A stretch of 64,000 nt of DNA. It comes from Aphelocoma coerulescens. Lineage: Eukaryota > Chordata > Aves > Passeriformes > Corvidae. Position numbers and translations under genes: made by a program. Positions 46,101 to 59,100 of this stretch are shown piece by piece. The DNA lies in NCBI RefSeq assembly GCF_041296385.1, contig NC_091016.1, positions 16,157,497-16,221,496 on the forward strand, read 5' to 3'. The notes under the pieces are model-generated. The model ran no database searches. It worked only from the letters and a program-made list of their open reading frames with translations, and was not told the DNA's origin. Each line of letters begins with the position of its first letter. Within the stretch, counting starts at the first letter, position 1.

Positions 46101-49100
46101 AGAACTCCCTGTAGCTGCTCCTGGGACTCACATGCGGAAGGTCACAGGCAGACCCCGACTCCTGCCACTGCTGCCAGCAGTGGGGCCAGAGACAAATCTT
46201 ACTCAGTCCCACTGCAACCCGAGGCACCCAAATCTCTACACTCCAAACTGCTGCCATCCTGCTTCTGGCTTCAGCCAGCAAATCATCTTGTCCCACAGCT
46301 TTCTCTCTTCCCTCAAGATTTCCTTTGCAGCTCCACAGAGCAGCAGGCAAAGCGAGGAAACAGCACGGACCTGCTGCAGCTGGAGCACTGCTGCAGAGCA
46401 AGGCCAAGAAAAGGCTGCTCTCAAATCTTTATCCTCTCTCTGCTCTGGAGTGGTTTCACTGGTGCCCCTCGGCCCTCTGGGCTGTTGGGGCTCAGAGGCA
46501 CTAGCAAGATACTCTCCTCACCTACCTTAACGCTAAGAGGGAGAAAGAGGGAACGGGGCCTTTCTTACCAGTCATCGCTGCTGAGCAAGGAGAGTGCCTC
46601 GAGCAAGGACTGCTGTGGCTCCAAAGAGGCTCCGTCCTTCTGCCCCTTCCCACGGAGCGGCTCCTCTCGGCGCTCGGCACCAGTGGCCGTCTGTGGGGTC
46701 ACTGTAAGGAGAGGGTCAGCCCTGAGCGCTGCAGCCCCGGGCAAGGCACCCCGCCATGGAGCGGCCTGCAGCCCCATCTCCCAGCCAGGCTTCCATGAGG
46801 TACAAACTGGCACTGGCTCAGAGAATTCCCTGCTCTCTGGCTCCTTGCTTTCTCCCAGCCCCCCCCAGCTGGGCACAGCTCCTTGGCTAAACCTGACAAT
46901 TGCCCACACAGCGCCAGCTCCCGAGTGCCACAGGTACCACAGCCAGCGGCACCTTCCTGAGGCCGCAGAGCTCCCACTCCCTGTGAGACAGTGCCCACCA
47001 GCAGGACTTGCTACCCCAGGAGGGACCCCTCAGCTGCCTCTCTTGTCTCAGCGCCCTGATTTCCCCGAGCCCTGAGGACAGAGGCACTCTGCAACTCCCT
47101 GAGGAAAGACCTGCAGCTGCCTCGTGACAGCACCAAGCCGAGCCTGAACAACCGAGCCCTGCTGGGCCCGGCTGAATCCCCTCAGAGCAACTACCAGGGA
47201 ACAGCGATACCTGACCCTTCACACCTCACAGCGCCTCTGTTCCCATTGACTTCAACTGCTCTAGACAGAGGGCAGCTGAGTGCACTTACATTTCAGCCTG
47301 CTATTGGGAAGGGAGTAGTTCATGGAGTTTGTTCTTTCTAAGCATCACGAATCTTTACTATTTCAGTAAAGTACACACTGGCTGTATTTCAAAGATGCTG
47401 AGGTGAAATTTGTTTGCCATCAAATGGACTTGTGTGCACACTGTGCAAGCCTAAGCTTTCTCTTGTGGAAAAATGGAATCTCTAGCCCAGATGGTTGATA
47501 AAAAAGCCTTCCAAATGCAAATTGATGATAAGAATACCTAAAGACAGATGCAAATTGTGGGCAGATGAACTCTCTTGATAGTCAGTTTACAAGGTATGAG
47601 AAAATTCAGATGATAAATCCATTTCTTATGAAACCCATTTGTCATCAAAAGGACTGTTCATCATAAATTTCATGTCATGCACTCAACAGGTAGTTTTCTA
47701 ATGTGTACATCGAAACATGTGAGCTGTCTCAAATGATGGAGTTTAAATATTGCACAGAATCTAGAATATTCAGATGGGAGCTAATCTGGCTGTCACTGAT
47801 GTAGCCCTGTCACTGCCATCAGTGGTGTCACTGCAGCAGGATGTCGATGTACACATCTATATTCAAAATGAATGGGGAGCCACGTCAGGCTAGTTCTGGT
47901 CAATTGTGACCATGGAAGTAGCATCACTAGAAAAGAGCACTCAAAGTATCATTCCTAGCTCCCTTCTTCTTATCTCACCCTACTCAGGATCATAGCACAG
48001 GCAGGCTGCCCTCAAAGGAGAGGCAAGAGCCACTAGGGACATGTGCTGTGTATTCACGGCGGGCAGCAAACAGCCTGGGAGCACCAGGCAGCCCCTCCTG
48101 GCTGTCACCTGCTACACAGGCCGCTGTATTTGGGTGGGGTGACACAGGAGGCGCTGCTTGTTCCCTCTTGGCATTGCAGGCCGTGGGATGGCAGCAGCGA
48201 GAAGCCATTGGGCACTTCTGGGAGCAGCAGCACGGCTGCACCAAGTGGCTGACTGCCATGCAGAGACAACCCTTGCTGGGAGAGCAGGAAAGCTGGCTGC
48301 AGAGCCGGACAGCAGCACAGGCAGAGGGCCAAGATGGAGAGCGGACAGTTGATCGTGGTGGTACTCGGAGGTGCACAGTGAGCACACCCTGCCAGACTGC
48401 CCCGAGCTCATCCCTGCAGTTACAGCTGCCTCCTGGCACCAGTGCTGTAGTTTGGTCTATCAGGATGGGCAAAAGCCAGAGCTTAGGTCTTTACCACTAC
48501 TTTATGCAGCTCAGCTTTCCAATGGATCTCTAAGAACCAAGTGCTCCAGTACTGCCGAGCTGGAGTAACTCAAGAGTAGATTTGCTGTCCATTCTCAGCA
48601 CAGGCTATGAACCCAAGATCCCAGCTGTGGTGGCTGAGGCAGGAGGCGGTTTGCGCTCCTTGTGCAAGGAAAACCGGTGCAGGAAAAAGCTGCTGTGGAG
48701 CAGGCTTACCTGAGGAGTTGCGTGGGAAGCTGCCGTCTCCATAGATGATGGGCTTATTGGGCAGTAAGGGCACATTGTCCTGCTTCCTCAAGACCTTCTC
48801 CTTCAAGGCACTACCAAGGTGTTTTCTCTGCACACTGGAAGCTGTGCCATTGACAGGCAGTAGGCTAAAGCCTGCAGGGACCAAAGAGGAGCTTGGGAGT
48901 GGAGGCTGACAATGGAAAGGCCCAGAAAACTTGCTGGAGCTGGGTAACGTCTCTTTGTTATCCCAACGAACTTCAAGTATAACAGTGGCACAGTACCATG
49001 GGAAAGTGATCACAGAATCACAGACTCCTAGAAGAGTTTGGGTCTGAAGGCACCTTTAACCACCATCTAGTCCAGCCCCCATGAGCAAGGACATCTTCAG

Positions 49101-51150
49101 CTAGAGCAGGTTCCTCAGGGCCCCATCTAACACGGCCTTGAACACCTTCAAGGATCGATCAACAACAGCTTCTCGGGGCAAACTCTTCCAGTGTTTCATC
49201 CCCTTCATTATAAAAAACTTCTTCCTAATATCTAATCGAAATCTACCCTCTTCTGGTTTCAAACCAAATTGCAGGGATGCTTCCCTGAAGAAACAAGGAA
49301 ACCTCAGTATTCCTTTTCTTTTGTTTCCCTGTTTCAGAGGCTGGCTGGGGAAGTTCCCAAAAGAAAGCGCAGATAACCTTGCGTGATGCCCTCGGGCTGA
49401 GTGCTGCCTCCTGAGGTCCCTGCTGCTGCCCTGGGGCAGCGCACACAGCACTGCAGTCAGAGCCCCTCAGCCGGGATTCAGTCGGGAACGCTGCTTGCTC
49501 CTGGGGCTACAACAGAAGCACTGGCTCGGGGCTTCAGCACAGCTCTACAGCGCCAGCTCCTCAGCAGGGAGTGGTGGGAGAAGGGTCTCTGGGGTTTTCA
49601 TTAGAAGGAGTTGAATTTTGTTTCTTCCAGGTTGCACCTTGGTTGAAAAGCATTCTTTTGGACCCACTTTTCCTGGAGGCTGCTAGCCAGGAGAGAGTCT
49701 GAAGCCCCAGTGTACTTTGCAAGACAGAATTTTACACTCTGAAGGACTTCAGAGGGGAAGGTGGGAAGCTGATATTCTGTTACTGACTCAGTGAGGCCCT
49801 GGGCAAGACACTTCATGCCTCTCCATTTTTCTTTGGGGACCGGAAATACATCCTATGCAAACTCCCACTTGGATGCGAGTGTAACAGCCCCCCGGTCTCG
49901 GGGCAACACTGTGCAGAGGGCAAGCGAGTGATCAGAAAGGACCCCAGGTGTAGCAACCACTTACTTGCTGCAGCTGCATCCCTGGGGTCAACTGTCTGTG
50001 GAGGCAGCTGCAAGGACGTTTCCTTTTCTCTCTTTGTCTTGATCTCTGTCTCCAAAGGCCCCATTGGATTCCGCTCTAAGTTCCTTTGAGCCAAAATGCA
50101 CAATGCAGCACGGATCTACATGCAATGGGAATGCATCACAGACTGTAAGCAGAGACACACAAACCAGACACAACATCTCATCAGGAGCACAGAGTCCATC
50201 GAGTTCCACAGTCCTTGATGCAGCTCCATGTACATTCCAATGGTTTCTGAAGAATGTCTCCTGTCCTCACCTTGGCAATTACACACAGTGAGGTGGAACG
50301 CTTTATTGCCATAACCTTCCACTGCTCCAAGGTACTGTTTCTCAGCCTATGTCAAGAGGCCCTGCTTGAAGCAAGAAAATCACAGGAGTGCTCCAAGACA
50401 GATGAAGAGCCCACGTGACCGGTGGGCAGGCAGTTCCCTTCCTACATGGCAGGAAGAATAAAAACCATGTGCAATACGCAGCAAGGAGGGGTAATTAGCT
50501 GTTGCTTAACACTCATGGCCAGGAATTGCAGCCGTTTCTCACTTCTGGCTTCTGAAGGACTCAGCTGCTCTCGGAGATCATGAGGCCAAAAAGAGGAGTC
50601 ACGTGAAAACAAGTTGCAGAAACATTGATGTTAATGTGCGGAAAAATTGAGAATGAGAGGGCTGTGAGATACAGCAAGAAAGGTAACCAGGAAAAATCAA
50701 AGTCTCCCATTTTATTTTGCAGCCTTGCTTACACTCAGCATTAGAATCCTTGCTTCTGTGCTTCCGAGGATGCACTTTGCCCACATTCACTGATGTGTAG
50801 CTTGCTCTGCCATTCAGAACTTCTCTACAAGGGCCTTTGCACATAAAGAATGCTTCTGGCATGACCTTAGCACCATCTCCAAACCAGTGACCTTGCCACC
50901 ACTGGAAATAGCCAAGCAATTGCTCTGGAGCTGTCAAATATATTCCCAAGAGAATCCCCATCCCCCAAGAGTGGAAGATTATGATTTTCAGGGACATTTT
51001 GGGCCAAACACTAAACAGTCACTGGAAAGGAAGTCTGCTCATCCCTGTCCTTATCCCTCACCTTTTGAAAGCCATCCTTCAGGGCTTCGGCATTCGTAAG
51101 GCCAGCACCGGTGGGGTGATCCGTCTCCTTGGCCTGGCTCAGTGGGAGGC
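33847..51150 (-). CDS. TOGARAM2-like: TOGARAM2-like TOG-array protein, 13 exons
   Basis: Exons (minus): 51150-51062, 50115-49965, 48970-48710, 46701-46569, 45736-45631, 44868-44633, 43144-42992, 41838-41721, 40761-40658, 39293-39089, 37912-37696, 36358-36272, 34100-33847. All introns are GT-AG, all phases agree, and there is no stop until TAG: 703 codons. Residues about 197-415 form one TOG domain (VTNLRSKVSYCAIVTLGELF, HVQVRKCAAQLLLSLMEK). Residues about 462-695 form a second (IFDYFVPRLGDTHKKVKQKA, GVYAAAVKALEASM, then VGWVYPRSPKVVQRYALPVL). This matches the C-terminal half of TOGARAM2/FAM179A. The family's TOG arrays bind tubulin and shape ciliary microtubules. A 5' exon supplying one base is missing; the copy-A segment is cut at 56143, so the original N-terminus may be lost. 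No AATAAA lies just after the stop. Confidence 0.85.
34101..36271 (-). other. Last intron of the TOGARAM2-like gene
   Basis: Non-coding between the final two exons. It holds open frames (34391-34684, 34844-35158) mirrored in the other arm, without recognisable domains. Confidence 0.6.
42690..42880 (+). mobile_element. CR1 LINE 3' fragment
   Basis: 'gggcagtggtcacagcacca', 'ggacaatgctctcgggcaca', 'ggagctggactcgatgaccc', ending 'cgtattccgtgactctgtga'. Intronic, antisense to the TOGARAM2-like gene. Confidence 0.88.
44190..44445 (+). mobile_element. CR1 LINE 3' fragment
   Basis: 'ggttggatatcaggaaaaag', 'cactggaacaggctccccag', 'ggagctggactcgatgatcc', ending 'gctctgtgattctgtca'. Same subfamily pattern as 42690-42880. 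Confidence 0.9.
49010..49282 (-). mobile_element. CR1 LINE 3' fragment (copy 2)
   Basis: Same insertion as 3378-3650, duplicated with segment A. Confidence 0.85.
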
Positions 51151-51964
51151 CTGTTAATGGAAGCAAAGGTTCCTGTAAATCTCTGGCACACTTCAAGCCC
51201 CCAACAGCGCCACGCTGGGCAACAGGCAAGACAGCTTCCAGACTGCGGAGCTCTGATAAGGCCCAGAGATTGTGTCTGAGAGCAGCAAGGTACATATGCC
51301 TAGAACCTCTCCCAATGGATGGGCTACTGCCACAGTGCACTGGCAGCAGACATGGCATTGCTCTGTTGGCCAGCAGAGTGAAACCTCCTGCATGATGAAG
51401 GCCTCACCCCTGGGTGCTGGAGAGCCGCTGTGTTTGATAGAGAAGGGCAGAGACGGAGCTTGCTCCTGACAGAGATTCTTATCTGCCCTAATTCATGCTG
51501 ATTTTAGTACACATCTTCTTCCTGGTTCCTAAAAGAACTCCTGGGTTCTAATACCTGTAAGCATTTAGATCAATATTTTCTTCTCTTTGTGGCAATATTT
51601 TAGAGGACATGAAAAGAAAAGCTTAGGATTGCAGGAGTGTTAGCCAAACGTGAATTGTGTTCTTGAAACGGGATCATTTGCTTTCCCCAAGGATTTTCAT
51701 TCTAAACTGTGTGAGATTGGGCCACTTTCAGGCCAGTCGGACTAAAGGCTGATTTTCCTAATGGAAGTGGAACAATGTAACTCGTTCTGAAATACTCCCC
51801 AACAGAGCCCTTAGAACTCAGAGGATGAGTCACTCTTTACATGGCTTCACAGAGGATAAAATCACGTGGCAGCAAAGTAGCAAAAAACCAATGTCAGGAT
51901 TTTTTGCCCTGCAAAATGGTCAGCTTAATAATAAAAAAGAGTTAGAAATGGGCTTTGAGGAAGG

Positions 51965-52095
51965 AGGGCTATTCTGGATTGGGGGCAAGGCCTCGGAAGG
52001 TAAGAGCATCTGGGAAATTAACAGGGAAAAACTACTGACTCCAGGGTAACCTCCTTGGGAGCAGTGCAGTCAGTCCCAAGTGCAAAGTGGAGACA
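51965..52095 (-). pseudogene. Decayed PLPPIQ exon (copy 2)
   Basis: Counterpart of 6330-6460, with the same disabling stop. Confidence 0.48.
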
Positions 52096-52224
52096 AAATA
52101 TAACAGAGGCCACAATGCCAACATAAAGCATCTGAAGCTACAGTATGGAGAGATTCCCTGGAAACTTTAAAATAGCTGCACAGGGAAACATGCTCCTGCC
52201 AGCAGCCACTTGAAGCAGGCTGTG

Positions 52225-52560
52225 TGAATGAAGGGACACCGGTGCATCAGAACCTCTGCAGAGCAGCCTCCTGGGAGGCTCCACATTATAGGCATTAGCT
52301 TCATTAGGACAGCAGGATCAGTTCTTTACTGCATGCTTGCATGAAGATCATTTGGGACCTCCTTTTTGTATCTCATGCAGGAAAGGAGCTCTTAATAATA
52401 CCCTGCTACTGAAACCCACACTGGGGTGTAGCTCTGTAGTGGTTCCCAATGAAGCAGATTGCCTGCTTTGTCACTGCCAGCCCTGGTGACCCTGTGAGGG
52501 ACCATGCTTCATCCCACACACGTTCTGTCTCCAGGAAAAGCTTGCCTTGGCTTATTAGAG
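52225..52560 (+). repeat. Intronic block shared with TOG4 intron (copy 2)
   Basis: Counterpart of 6590-6925. It also matches 58935-59275 on the same strand and 37022-37360 inverted. Confidence 0.85.
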
Positions 52561-54367
52561 TGGAAAAAAATAGATGAATAATAAAATGGGCAATTATACT
52601 TGGATACGATCACGCTGTTGATGTCAGCCTTGTACCTGATTCTCCCAAGGCTCGTAAGTCATCCTGAAACATATCCATAGAAAAAACTCAGATCCTATGC
52701 TACATCTGAATGAAATTGCTTCAGATCATTAAGAATTCTCCTGTCAGGACCAGGACAAAACCCTTCCAACACTCACTTGGAGCTGTCCTGGATTTCTGCA
52801 GCCCTTTGTGGAAACCTGCGGTAGGCAGTGTGTCTGGAGTTTGTTTGGGCCTTTAGGAAAGATGTGTGGAACAGCATGCAGGGCTCTCCTAGGAGAAAAA
52901 TGCTGGCCAGTGATCATATTTTACTAGTCCCCTATGATGGCTTCACACAGCAACAGCCCCAAGGCTGCTGAGAGGAAGGCACAGAGGAAGATAACCCTCC
53001 TGTTTCTGAGGGAAATTCTCTGACAACAAACCAACCTGAGCTGTCAAACAGCTGTGAGAAATATTCACTCACCCATAAGGCTGAAAGAGGAGAAAGTCAT
53101 CTAAGCAAAACTCTTTATGAGTATAAACAAGTCAGCTGAGTTGCGTGCATCTCCCTGATGAGGCACAGCTCCCCCTCAAATGCACAAACCTTTATGCCTT
53201 TGCCCGGCCCGTGGGGCTGCCTGTCCCCTTTCCCACGTGCTGGCTGCTCAGGAACTTACATTCTTTCCCACTGCCCACCAGGCTCCAAGCAACAGCTCCT
53301 TTCCCCTCCCCTTTCTCTGCCGGTAACAAGCGTGGGTTCACTCCCCTTTTCCTCCCGCCCACACTCAGCAGGCCTGGCCTCCTGCTCGTTCCATCTTTGC
53401 CTGTGTGACAGGAGCACTCCTTCTCATGGCTACCTGCAATGCCTGAACGAAAACATCATTTTGTCCCTCACACAGCTGGCCTGGCGTTTTGAAACATGGG
53501 CCAAGGGGGAAACCTTTCAGTGTGTTTGGTCAAGGCCGGGCTATGCTCAAGGCAAAGGTGTGTCAGTGTACTCGGCTCCTTCTCTCCTCATGGTGTCCGG
53601 CAGGCACAGGAGCCCACAGCTCCTGCAGAAACCATCACGGCACTCCGTGGGAGCAAACTTGTGTCCAGTCCTCACACAGAGCTCTGGTGTCCAGCACTGC
53701 ACCTCCTTGGAATGAGGAATTGTTGCAGTGCTCTTGGAAGGAGCTAAGGAGGTTTGGCCTTCAGATCAGCTCCTTCCTAGCTCCTGATTTGCTGCCCTGG
53801 CTAAGCTGCTGCCTGTGGCAACACTTGGTTCACAGCTGACAGCCCTGCTCTGCTGGCAGGCAGCCATTGCAGGAGCTTTTGCTGGGGTCATTGAACCTTT
53901 CAGATCTTCCCAAGGAGAGCTAAGGAGGGAACTTGTCAAAGGAGCATTGCCTGGGCAAAGCTTTTAACATTAAATCTTTTCTCTGTGCTCACTACCATGC
54001 ACAGTAAATATTTGAGGAAGCAAGCTTCCTGCTCCAGAAATTCCTGCAATCAGTCAGATTGCCAGAAAGAAAACGCAGATTTGGGATGTGTAGTCTCACT
54101 TTAATTCATTGTATAGAGAAACACAGGAGCACTTCTTGTGAGCTGTGTGTCTAACCTAAGTGACCTTGCCACCAAGAACTGAGAAAAGTGGGGAGAGATG
54201 GAATCAGTGGCACAAGGATCTGCAGTAGGATTCTCCCGCAGGCCTGAGGAAACTGCCCCGGGGTTCCACTGGGCCATGGCTTTTTACATCAAAACTTCAT
54301 GCTTCACACTGGGGTGGTGAATCTTCCCTGGCCTTGTCAGGCCACACTGTGATCTCAGAAATGCTTG

Positions 54368-54574
54368 TTAGGCCTCAGCCTTGATGAACAGCCCCTGGAC
54401 TAAGCTCCTCTTGAGCTTGCCCAAAACACTGAGTGCTCCCAGGAACTTGTGCTGTCTAACCAGATCCTGGGGTTTTCTATGAACAGTCTTGGAAACTACT
54501 TTTCTTGCCTGAATGCCATAACATCCTTCTTCTCGCACTTCCAAAGACAGGCTGCTGACCCAAAGTGCGGCCAT
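54368..54574 (-). CDS. 68-aa open frame, copy 2
   Basis: Same predicted peptide as 8733-8939. Function unknown. Confidence 0.22.
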   Translation of the reverse strand: MAALWVSSLSLEVREEGCYGIQARKVVSKTVHRKPQDLVRQHKFLGALSVLGKLKRSLVQGLFIKAEA

Positions 54575-54879
54575 GAGGAAGCATTTTATGACTGAAGCCC
54601 ACTGTCTTGTGGCCCATCAACAGCGGCCCAAAAGGAAGCCCTCGAAGCTCTCCTGGACCACAGCAGCTGCCACTGGCAACCTCCAGTGGGGCCTCTCAGA
54701 GCCAGCGAGCTCAAGTTTCCTGTACTCACAGGATCATCGATCAACAATGGATCCTGGGCCAATCCCCCCACTCCTCACGGCTCCAGTTTAACTACTGTTA
54801 AGCTTGAGTGCTGTTAAGCTTTTAGGCCACATTCCTTTTCATCCTTGTCCTTTCTCTCCCTTTGTCAAAACCCGTCTAA

Positions 54880-54895
54880 ACACACACACACACAC
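54880..54895. repeat. (AC)8 microsatellite (copy 2)
   Basis: Same length as in copy 1. Confidence 0.95.
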
Positions 54896-55039
54896 AGAGT
54901 TCTCAGTTCATGTCTGGTTTGATTGACTGCATTTTGTTTGTTGCTTTTTTCCCTTGTTGTGCCTTAAAGGACTAGTAAGTAATAGTGTGAATGTTGCCAA
55001 CAAATTTTGTTGAGCTGTTACTTAATATTCTGCACTAGT

Positions 55040-55475
55040 TTGAAAACAAACCAGTGAGAAATCACAAGACAGAACTGTAATTTAATAGGAAAATGAAAAT
55101 AATTGCAATAGTACAAGAACACTGACAGAGTCAGGATACAACCTGACACCCTGTTAATCAGGGTGGTGGTAGCAGCCCAGATGAAGTGGTCCTATTGAAG
55201 CAGTGATCCTGTTGAAGGGTCTGGTCTTCGGCTGAAGGTCCAGTAGTAACTCTTATCCTCTGGGAACCCAGGAGGGAAGAACTGCTTGTGCTTCAATCCT
55301 ACCTGATTATATCCAGGTGGGAATGCTTGGCTCCTCCCCCTGGGTGGAGCATCTCCCAAGGGGCTGATGTAATTCTATGAGTCATGCAGTGGGTCATTGC
55401 TTGCCCATTAAACAGAGATAGCCTCCAGAGGGATTTAGCAAGGATGAGTCATGGTAGGAGATAACAAACACAGCC
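55040..55475 (-). mobile_element. LTR-like element (copy 2)
   Basis: Counterpart of 9410-9840. Confidence 0.5.
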
Positions 55476-56144
55476 CCATCTCTTTTAACAGCTTGTGAAG
55501 GTGACAATAGAATACATACTGTTGGTTGCATCTTACACTGTAACCTAGGACATATTCAATCTGGTTTTACTGATAACCTTGACAGTGAATTTTTAAGCAA
55601 TCTCAAACACTCGTTCATAACAAGCCTTGGGAGTATGAGGTACAGGGCTGACATTGGAAAGCAGGAGAATCACTCTAAAGTGACGAGTTTAAATGTGCAT
55701 TTCATTGCTCTTCTATTTATTTCACTCGATTAAGCCAAGCCAAGCTTTTCTTGGAGGCAGAATGTGTGTGGGATGTACTACGCCATTATCCCATAACTCT
55801 GGGCTGAATGGCACCCAGGCTGCAGTACAGATTTGAGGAACCCTTGTCACCTGTTCAATAACCTCACAGTTCGCTCATCCTTCTGCAAACAAGTCGCAAA
55901 CAACGCTGTTGGACTGCTGTCCTGGGTAAATATACATACAGATGCCTTTTCCAAAGCAGTGCCTCTTTTGCCAGTGAAATACACGTCCTCTTCTTACCTA
56001 TGGAATTGTGATTGAAGACACCTCTGAGCCAGATCTGTCTGAGATTGCAAAGGAGCAAAGCTTGGGATTTGGGCACATTCTCTTTGTTGCTTTGCTCAGG
56101 CCTTTTGTGAGCACAGAATACATTGAGGCAGAAAACTGTAGACA

Positions 56145-59100
56145 CAACTTTGGTCAACAGGTGTCTCAATGTGGACGTTTTGTCTTGACATTCCTGTCCT
56201 TCATACCGTTTGCTTGATGGGCAGCATGTTTGGTTTATTTCCCCCTGTGCTGCAATCAGCATTTGAGACAGGAATTTGGTCCTTGCTGTCTCTTCCTGCC
56301 AGTGGGAGAGCTACTTGTACCTGTTGTCCTCTGATAACAGAGGGGATTTATTTAGCTCTGTCATGGTCAGCGCTGGCAGGAGAGTGACCACATGGCTCAG
56401 TAGCATAGTCAGGATCTTCCCATGCTCATGGAAGAGACCGGCTGATCCAAGAGAGTTGTTCCCAGTGGGTTTGTTAGGCTGTGGATCTAGTCTCTAGGGA
56501 AGCAATCATGTGAGCGTAGTGCTGGGATGTCTGGCTTCTGTTTTTATCCCTGTTACTGATTTTCTGGATCCTTCAGATATGCCCCTATCCATCTGTTCAG
56601 ATGCATCTGAGCTACTTTTCCAGATTGTCATGCCTGCTGTAGAGACACTTCTCCAGAGGGATGAGTTTCCTTATTATAAGACACACACCTCCCTCATGAT
56701 GAGGCATTTAAACTTGGAAATAGCGTCTCTCTTTCCTCACAAAGCAGTGCGACATGTGTACCTGGGAAGCTGTCTGGAGATAAGTGAGATGCATCTCATC
56801 CTTGGTTTTCCTGAGTAAGCACTGGTGAGAATGTTGCTTGCAGATTGTCTCCTGTAATGATTGTCATGAGGTGTCACGTTGTTTTTCAGGTCAGGATTTT
56901 CTAGCTTGAAATCACATCATTAGGAAACCTCCGCAAGATGTTCTGCTCACAGTTAACCGAAGGTATGATCACCAACAGGTCCTAATTTGGTTTTATTTTC
57001 CAGGGTGAAGTCTACCTCTGATGAACGCCTCCTACGCCGCCCAAAAGCCCAGGTCACGTTACCTCTGGCTGTGAAAGAAACGGAGCCACTCCAGAAGCTT
57101 TACAATCTCCTGGAAGCCAAGGAGTTTAAGACACGGATGGAAGGAGTGGCACTCCTCCTAGACCTGTGTAAAACCAGCCCCCAGCTCGTCTCCACTAACA
57201 CTGTCCAAGTATGTAGGGTGTCTTCATTGTTCCTTTCCTTTAGCTCCTTTCCCAAGCCTGTAGCAGGAAAGTTAATTCAGTGTGTCTTGGCACTACATCC
57301 TGGCTGTGTGGGACAGGCTGGTGCCTCTTACCCTGAAATATTTAATTCAGCTCCACGCTTCAGGACAAGTTATTTCAGTCCAGATATATTTGTCTGGCAG
57401 GTGCCTATTGATGTTGTTCATCAAATGAGGACAGAGTTTTCTGCTGGTGTAACTTCTGCTGTCTCCTACTCCCACTTGGGTTAAGTGAAGGGAATGCAGC
57501 CACTGAAAGCGTGGCAATTATTCTCTAGACAAAAAAATGGGTTTGGATGGGGAAGAGAAGTATCAGGCTGGGCAGGTTTAAACCAATTTTTTTCAAAGGA
57601 TACTTCTGTAAACTCCGACTTGTCTTGCACAGGCACAACTCTGGCTACTCGTTTCCATCGGCATCCCTATTCCTCTTGGTAAAGACGGTGCTCACCCTTC
57701 TTGGGGGGGTCGTTTTTTTCTCTTTGGAAAAGGAGGGAAATAGCTAGGGACAGATCTCTTCCTTCTCCTCCCAGGAGCTGCTTTTTCCCTTTGTCCAGAA
57801 AATGGTGCCTGATAATGTGGCTGTCAAGGGACTGAACCTGCTCTAATGAGAGCGGTACAGCACATTAAATTTCAGAAGTCTACCTGCTAGGTAGACAATT
57901 GGTCTGGATCCTGGAAGAGTTGATCCGAGCCCTGCACTTCTCCAGACACAGGTTCTGAGACAGACGGAACAAAACCTGGATCTCCTCCAGCCATAGTTTT
58001 GGCAAAATCATAACTGCCCTCAGAACTTGAGACAACTGTGTAGAAAAACGGGCATTGTAAATATCTGGTTCCATACTTGGAAAGCAAAGATACTGTTTTG
58101 CATCAATAAATGGGATTAATTTAATGATTTAGATGTGGAGAGAAACACCATAGGAACTATTCTGTCCCCGCCCAAACCTCTTCAAAATATATGAAAATCT
58201 TTCAACCAGCATGAGGTTGCGCAACCATTCCAGTGAGTGGCCCACAGGAAAATTGTGCAAGCAAGTGCTGACCTGACAGGAAGGATCACTTTCATCTTTT
58301 ACATTGCTGAGTGCTCATTTCTACATCCCTTCCTCAAACAAGGACATTTTAATCCAGCTTTCATGTTGTTTGTTCTCTTCACAGATTTTTGATTATTTTG
58401 TCCCGAGACTTGGTGATACGCACAAGAAAGTGAAGCAGAGGGCGCTGGACGTGCTGGCTGAAATCATAGGCGTCCTGAAAGATGCCTTAAACCCGGTGAT
58501 CATCTGTTTGGTTGAAGGAATAACAAACAACCTAAACTCAAAGGACCCCGGGGTTTATGCCGCAGCTGTGAAAGCGCTGGAAGCATCCATGGCTCACTTA
58601 GGTAAGGCTGAGCCCTGGCATGGACTCTCCTCAACTGTGTCTCTGCCTCTGCAAGTCAAGAGAACGCTGAGTGCCTTGACAGCTGTTGTTGTCTGTGGAA
58701 ACCTCCAGCTGACATCCACCAGAAGCTGTGCAGGTGCAGTCCTTACGCACCAGTCCCCCAACAGGCCTGAATGTGCATCGGCATTTCCCAAAAGTCCCAG
58801 GAGCCCTTGGCTCTGTGCTGCTTGTCTGAAGAGGAAGTGCTGGACTACAGCTTTGCTGGAATTCAGGGCCAAAGGGATTTTTGGAGTTTGCCTGGTCCCC
58901 ATTTGACTTCCCAAATGAATACCTTTGCTGTTGGCATGAAGGGACACCGGCGCATCAGAACCTCTGCAGAGCAGCCTCCTGGGAGGCTCCACATTATAGG
59001 CATTAGCTTCATTAGGACAGCAGGATCAGTTCTTTACTGCATGCTTGCATGAAGATCATTTGGGACCTCCTTTTTGTATCTCATGCAGGAAAGGAGCTCT

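Larger units (their letters stand above)
45638..56143 (+). repeat. Segmental duplication A, copy 2
   Basis: Collinear with 1-10509 (see there). Its left end is the window-edge limit of copy 1, so homology could extend further left in the genome. Its right end is a sharp break at 56143, where sequence equivalent to 10510 onward is replaced by the inverted arm. Confidence 0.93.
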
